From Rhyzopertha dominica (lineage: Eukaryota > Arthropoda > Insecta > Coleoptera > Bostrichidae): 64,000 nucleotides of DNA. A program made the position numbers and the translations under genes. Position 1 is the stretch's first letter, and the number at the start of each line of letters is the position of its first letter. The stretch is taken from the NCBI GenBank assembly GCA_025024175.1, contig QCXZ01000137.1:4774001-4838000 (forward strand), written 5' to 3'. Shown in pieces: positions 61,661-64,000 of the stretch. A model generated the notes under the pieces. That model was not told the origin of the DNA. It did not search any database and was given only the letters and a program-made list of their open reading frames with translations.

Positions 61661-63475
61661 AATCTTACGAATTCTATTTGCGTAATGAACTATTTCTGTC
61701 ATCTTTATTCTCATATAGTGCAGGGCTTTTAATTTCTCTAAATTTCACTTAGTTTACACTGCGTTAGCGTTAAGCTTAACACTTAAAACTGTAAAACCAG
61801 GAAAAAGTGACATAGAACTTTCCAACACAGAAAACGAAAACAACTATTTCAAATACACGTGGGTAAACACTGCGTGAAGAAACCATACCTTTAATTTGTG
61901 AATACGATGCACTCGATATTTCATTAATGTTGAAATAGACAAGACATACAAACTATGAAAGCTACGTTATAAATTCAGGACAACCGCTTATAATCGCGTA
62001 ACGGAGTCCATTACAGATTTGTTTGCCTACAAATTAAAACGAATGATTTTTTAGCGGAAATAACTGCTTGCTTTCCTAAGAACACTGTTATTAAATCATT
62101 ACACGGTAATGCAGAGGTAAATCAGAAAAATAAATTTAGACTTGCCACACATTTAGTGTAATAATACAGTTGGATGCATGGGGAACGTGGGAACATCTCT
62201 TTCTCAGTAACTACGTTATAGAAGTTCTAAATCAAGTTTTTCCATAAAGTGGTAAACTTGTGAGCAATTGAAAATGATGTCATAAGAATTGACATTTCTC
62301 ACTGCTTGCAACCCACTATATTACAGCTTACTTAAGCCAGTAGCCTTTGGGCAATGTTTAGAATTACTGTATTTTGTGACTAATAATGGGCAACTATTGG
62401 TATGGCGGTATAATCATTAGTCATTAAGAATCATCTTTTTTTGCTGCTGGTCGGTATATGAGCTTCAGGGCAATATGTAGCTATACAGGTACACACGTGT
62501 CATAACTTTGTCATCGCTTGTAATTTACTTAACAAAATAAAGAAAATCACATAGTTACTATATCAGGTCACGGCTTTCTGTGTGCTTGTAAACTTGCTTT
62601 GTTTATTACTATTCTGTCGCATCACCAGCGATAGTTAACTTAAATCGGTCCCTTACCAAATCCTTCTTTGTTTAAAATATATATTTTTCTTATTCATTAG
62701 TGAAAAGTATGACTTTTCCTTGCAAATAGATAAAAAATTAAATAACAAATACGAAATTCACAAAATTGGTGGCGTTTTAGCGTCGTCTGAAAAAATTTTA
62801 TTAGTATAGTTGCAAGCAACAATCTATGAGACTCATTATACGAATAGCCGATTACCGCTCACAATGATTAACAAGTATTACCTGAAGCTGTCGTAAATAA
62901 CAGATGGGTTCGGCACGTTCCACTGTTTTGCAACTGAGCGGACCATATCCAAAAATTGTGTTTAGGCTTTTTTAGAATTTTTTTCCGTACACAAAAATCA
63001 ATTAGCATTATTTGGTATTATTATTTGAACTACAAATATTTCTCATCTAATGGCTTTTAATGTATGACTAAATCGTATTTTTTCCTAATTTAATTCCAAT
63101 TCCAATTTCACTCGGCAGCCCATACTTTCTAATTTTTGATCGCGGTGTGCAATCCTCCTCTGCCCTGTTTCTTCACAGGTTAAAACTTTCTTCTAATCCG
63201 GAGGGTCATAAACGTAATTTCTACCTGTATATTTTTTTTGGAAATAAGAAGAAATCGGAACTATTCTACTCCTACTATAAACGGTATTGAAAGCATATGT
63301 GTTTACTTATATTGTAAAGTTTTACAGCATATAAGCGTATATTTTACTTATTCTGTCATACCTACATATATGCTTACATTTAGCCACTTATTAAGAGGCG
63401 TTTGTGACAAATACATTTCGTAGGGCAACTGGTCAAACAGATTATTGCTGATTTTAAACCGATTATTATTCTGAT
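61661..63475. other. No recognisable gene
   Basis: AT-rich with no frame longer than about 60 codons and no repeat structure noted. Confidence 0.5.
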
Positions 63476-63974
63476 ATGAATGCGGATGTGTTTGAAAATT
63501 GGTTCAAAAACATTTTATTGCCCAAATTGCCACCAAACAGCGTAATGGACAACGCTAGTTACCATTCGGAGCAACTGGATAAAATTCCAAATACAGCAAC
63601 TAATAAGGCAACCATTCAAGAGTTTTTAAGAAAAGATTTTTATTTCGAAGAAGACTACACAAAAAAACCGTTGTTGGAAGTGCTTGGCACAAAAAAATTT
63701 TTCGAAAAATTTAAAATTGACGTTTTCGCTTCTGAATGTGGACACACCATTCTACGATTACCCTCATATCATTGCATTTTCAACCCCATTGAAATGATAT
63801 GGGGGGGGGCAGTTGAAACAAAGAATTCGACGAGGGAACACAGGTGGAAAATTTAGCAATGAAATGCTGCTAAAGATTAGACACGAAGCTGAAATAACAA
63901 GTGTCGATGCATGGAGAAATTCAGTGCGGCATGTACTGGACATTAAAAATCGGTACAGAGTGAATCATGTATAA
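63476..63974 (+). pseudogene. IS630-like DDE transposase, C-terminal half, one frameshift
   Basis: Same family as 34558-35838. MNADVFENWFKNILLPKLPP, then SVMDNASYHSEQL with the second catalytic Asp, GHTILRLPSYHCIFNPIEMIW with the catalytic Glu. The frame shifts at the G-run 63801-63809, after which IRRGNTGGKFSNEMLLK… and SVRHVLDIKNRYRVNHV run to TAA at 63972-63974. The N-terminal half is missing or lies in decayed sequence upstream. The poly-G slip is the only lesion noticed in 166 codons, so it is younger than the 34.6-kb copy. Confidence 0.8.
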
Positions 63975-64000
63975 GAATGAATAATAGAAGTTAATCGTGA

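Overview
The window is AT-rich nuclear DNA from an arthropod, most probably an insect and perhaps a beetle. The evidence is one recognisable single-copy host gene, an ortholog of the small GTPase Rab11, whose C-terminal tail (…QIRDPPEGD…VRKQCCQ) is of the insect type, plus long GT-AG introns and a repeat set typical of large insect genomes: Penelope-like elements, mariner, IS630/Tc1 relatives, a Crypton, a FLYWCH-MULE and several LINEs. There are no bacterial operons, rRNAs, recognisable tRNAs or CRISPR arrays. Single N bases are scattered through the sequence.

Layout. 1-1169: a THAP-domain-bearing repeat element, present again inverted at 51066-52242. 2451-5966: Rab11 in four coding exons, apparently with a further intron in its 3'UTR and poly(A) signals at 7317-7917. 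About 8000-25600: mostly unannotatable intergenic DNA with decayed IS630/Tc1-like transposases (12.2, 15.0-15.6, 19.9-20.5 kb), a PHD-finger LINE ORF1 (17.4-17.9 kb) and small repeats. 25.6-32 kb: an interrupted RTE-like LINE, another IS630/Tc1-like transposase, and a near full-length but inactive Penelope-like element (29.3-31.7 kb). 32.7-44.9 kb: a LINE ORF1 split by a perfect-TIR MITE, a DDE transposase of an IS630-like family (34.6-35.8 kb), a 328-bp element with a 13-bp target duplication (37.8-38.1 kb), a Crypton tyrosine recombinase (38.4-39.4 kb), an unassigned GC-rich terminal exon (42.0-42.2 kb) and a FLYWCH/MULE transposase (43.0-44.3 kb). 44.6-50 kb: Jockey-like LINE pieces and two short Penelope-like insertions with inverted ends. 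52.6-53.9 kb: a mariner with both terminal repeats. 54-55.2 kb: a degenerate tandem repeat and a transposase fragment. 57.1-58.9 kb: a CR1/L2-like LINE with a microsatellite tail. 61.4-61.7 kb: a hAT fragment. 63.5-64 kb: a second copy of the 34.6-kb transposase family.

Apart from Rab11 and possibly the exon at 42.0 kb, every protein-coding signal I can identify belongs to a mobile element, and nearly all are broken by frameshifts or stops. The exception is a 236-codon frame with no lesion at 49042-49752, at the 3' end of a Penelope-like insertion.

The most interesting shared signal is a small folded motif at the ends of the Penelope-like elements. It has two stems that co-vary between copies around an invariant CGAAACG…TC core, and it resembles a hammerhead ribozyme, as described for this retroelement class. 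No new cellular system is evident. The novelty lies in these retroelement termini, the THAP element pair and a few unassigned exons and repeats.
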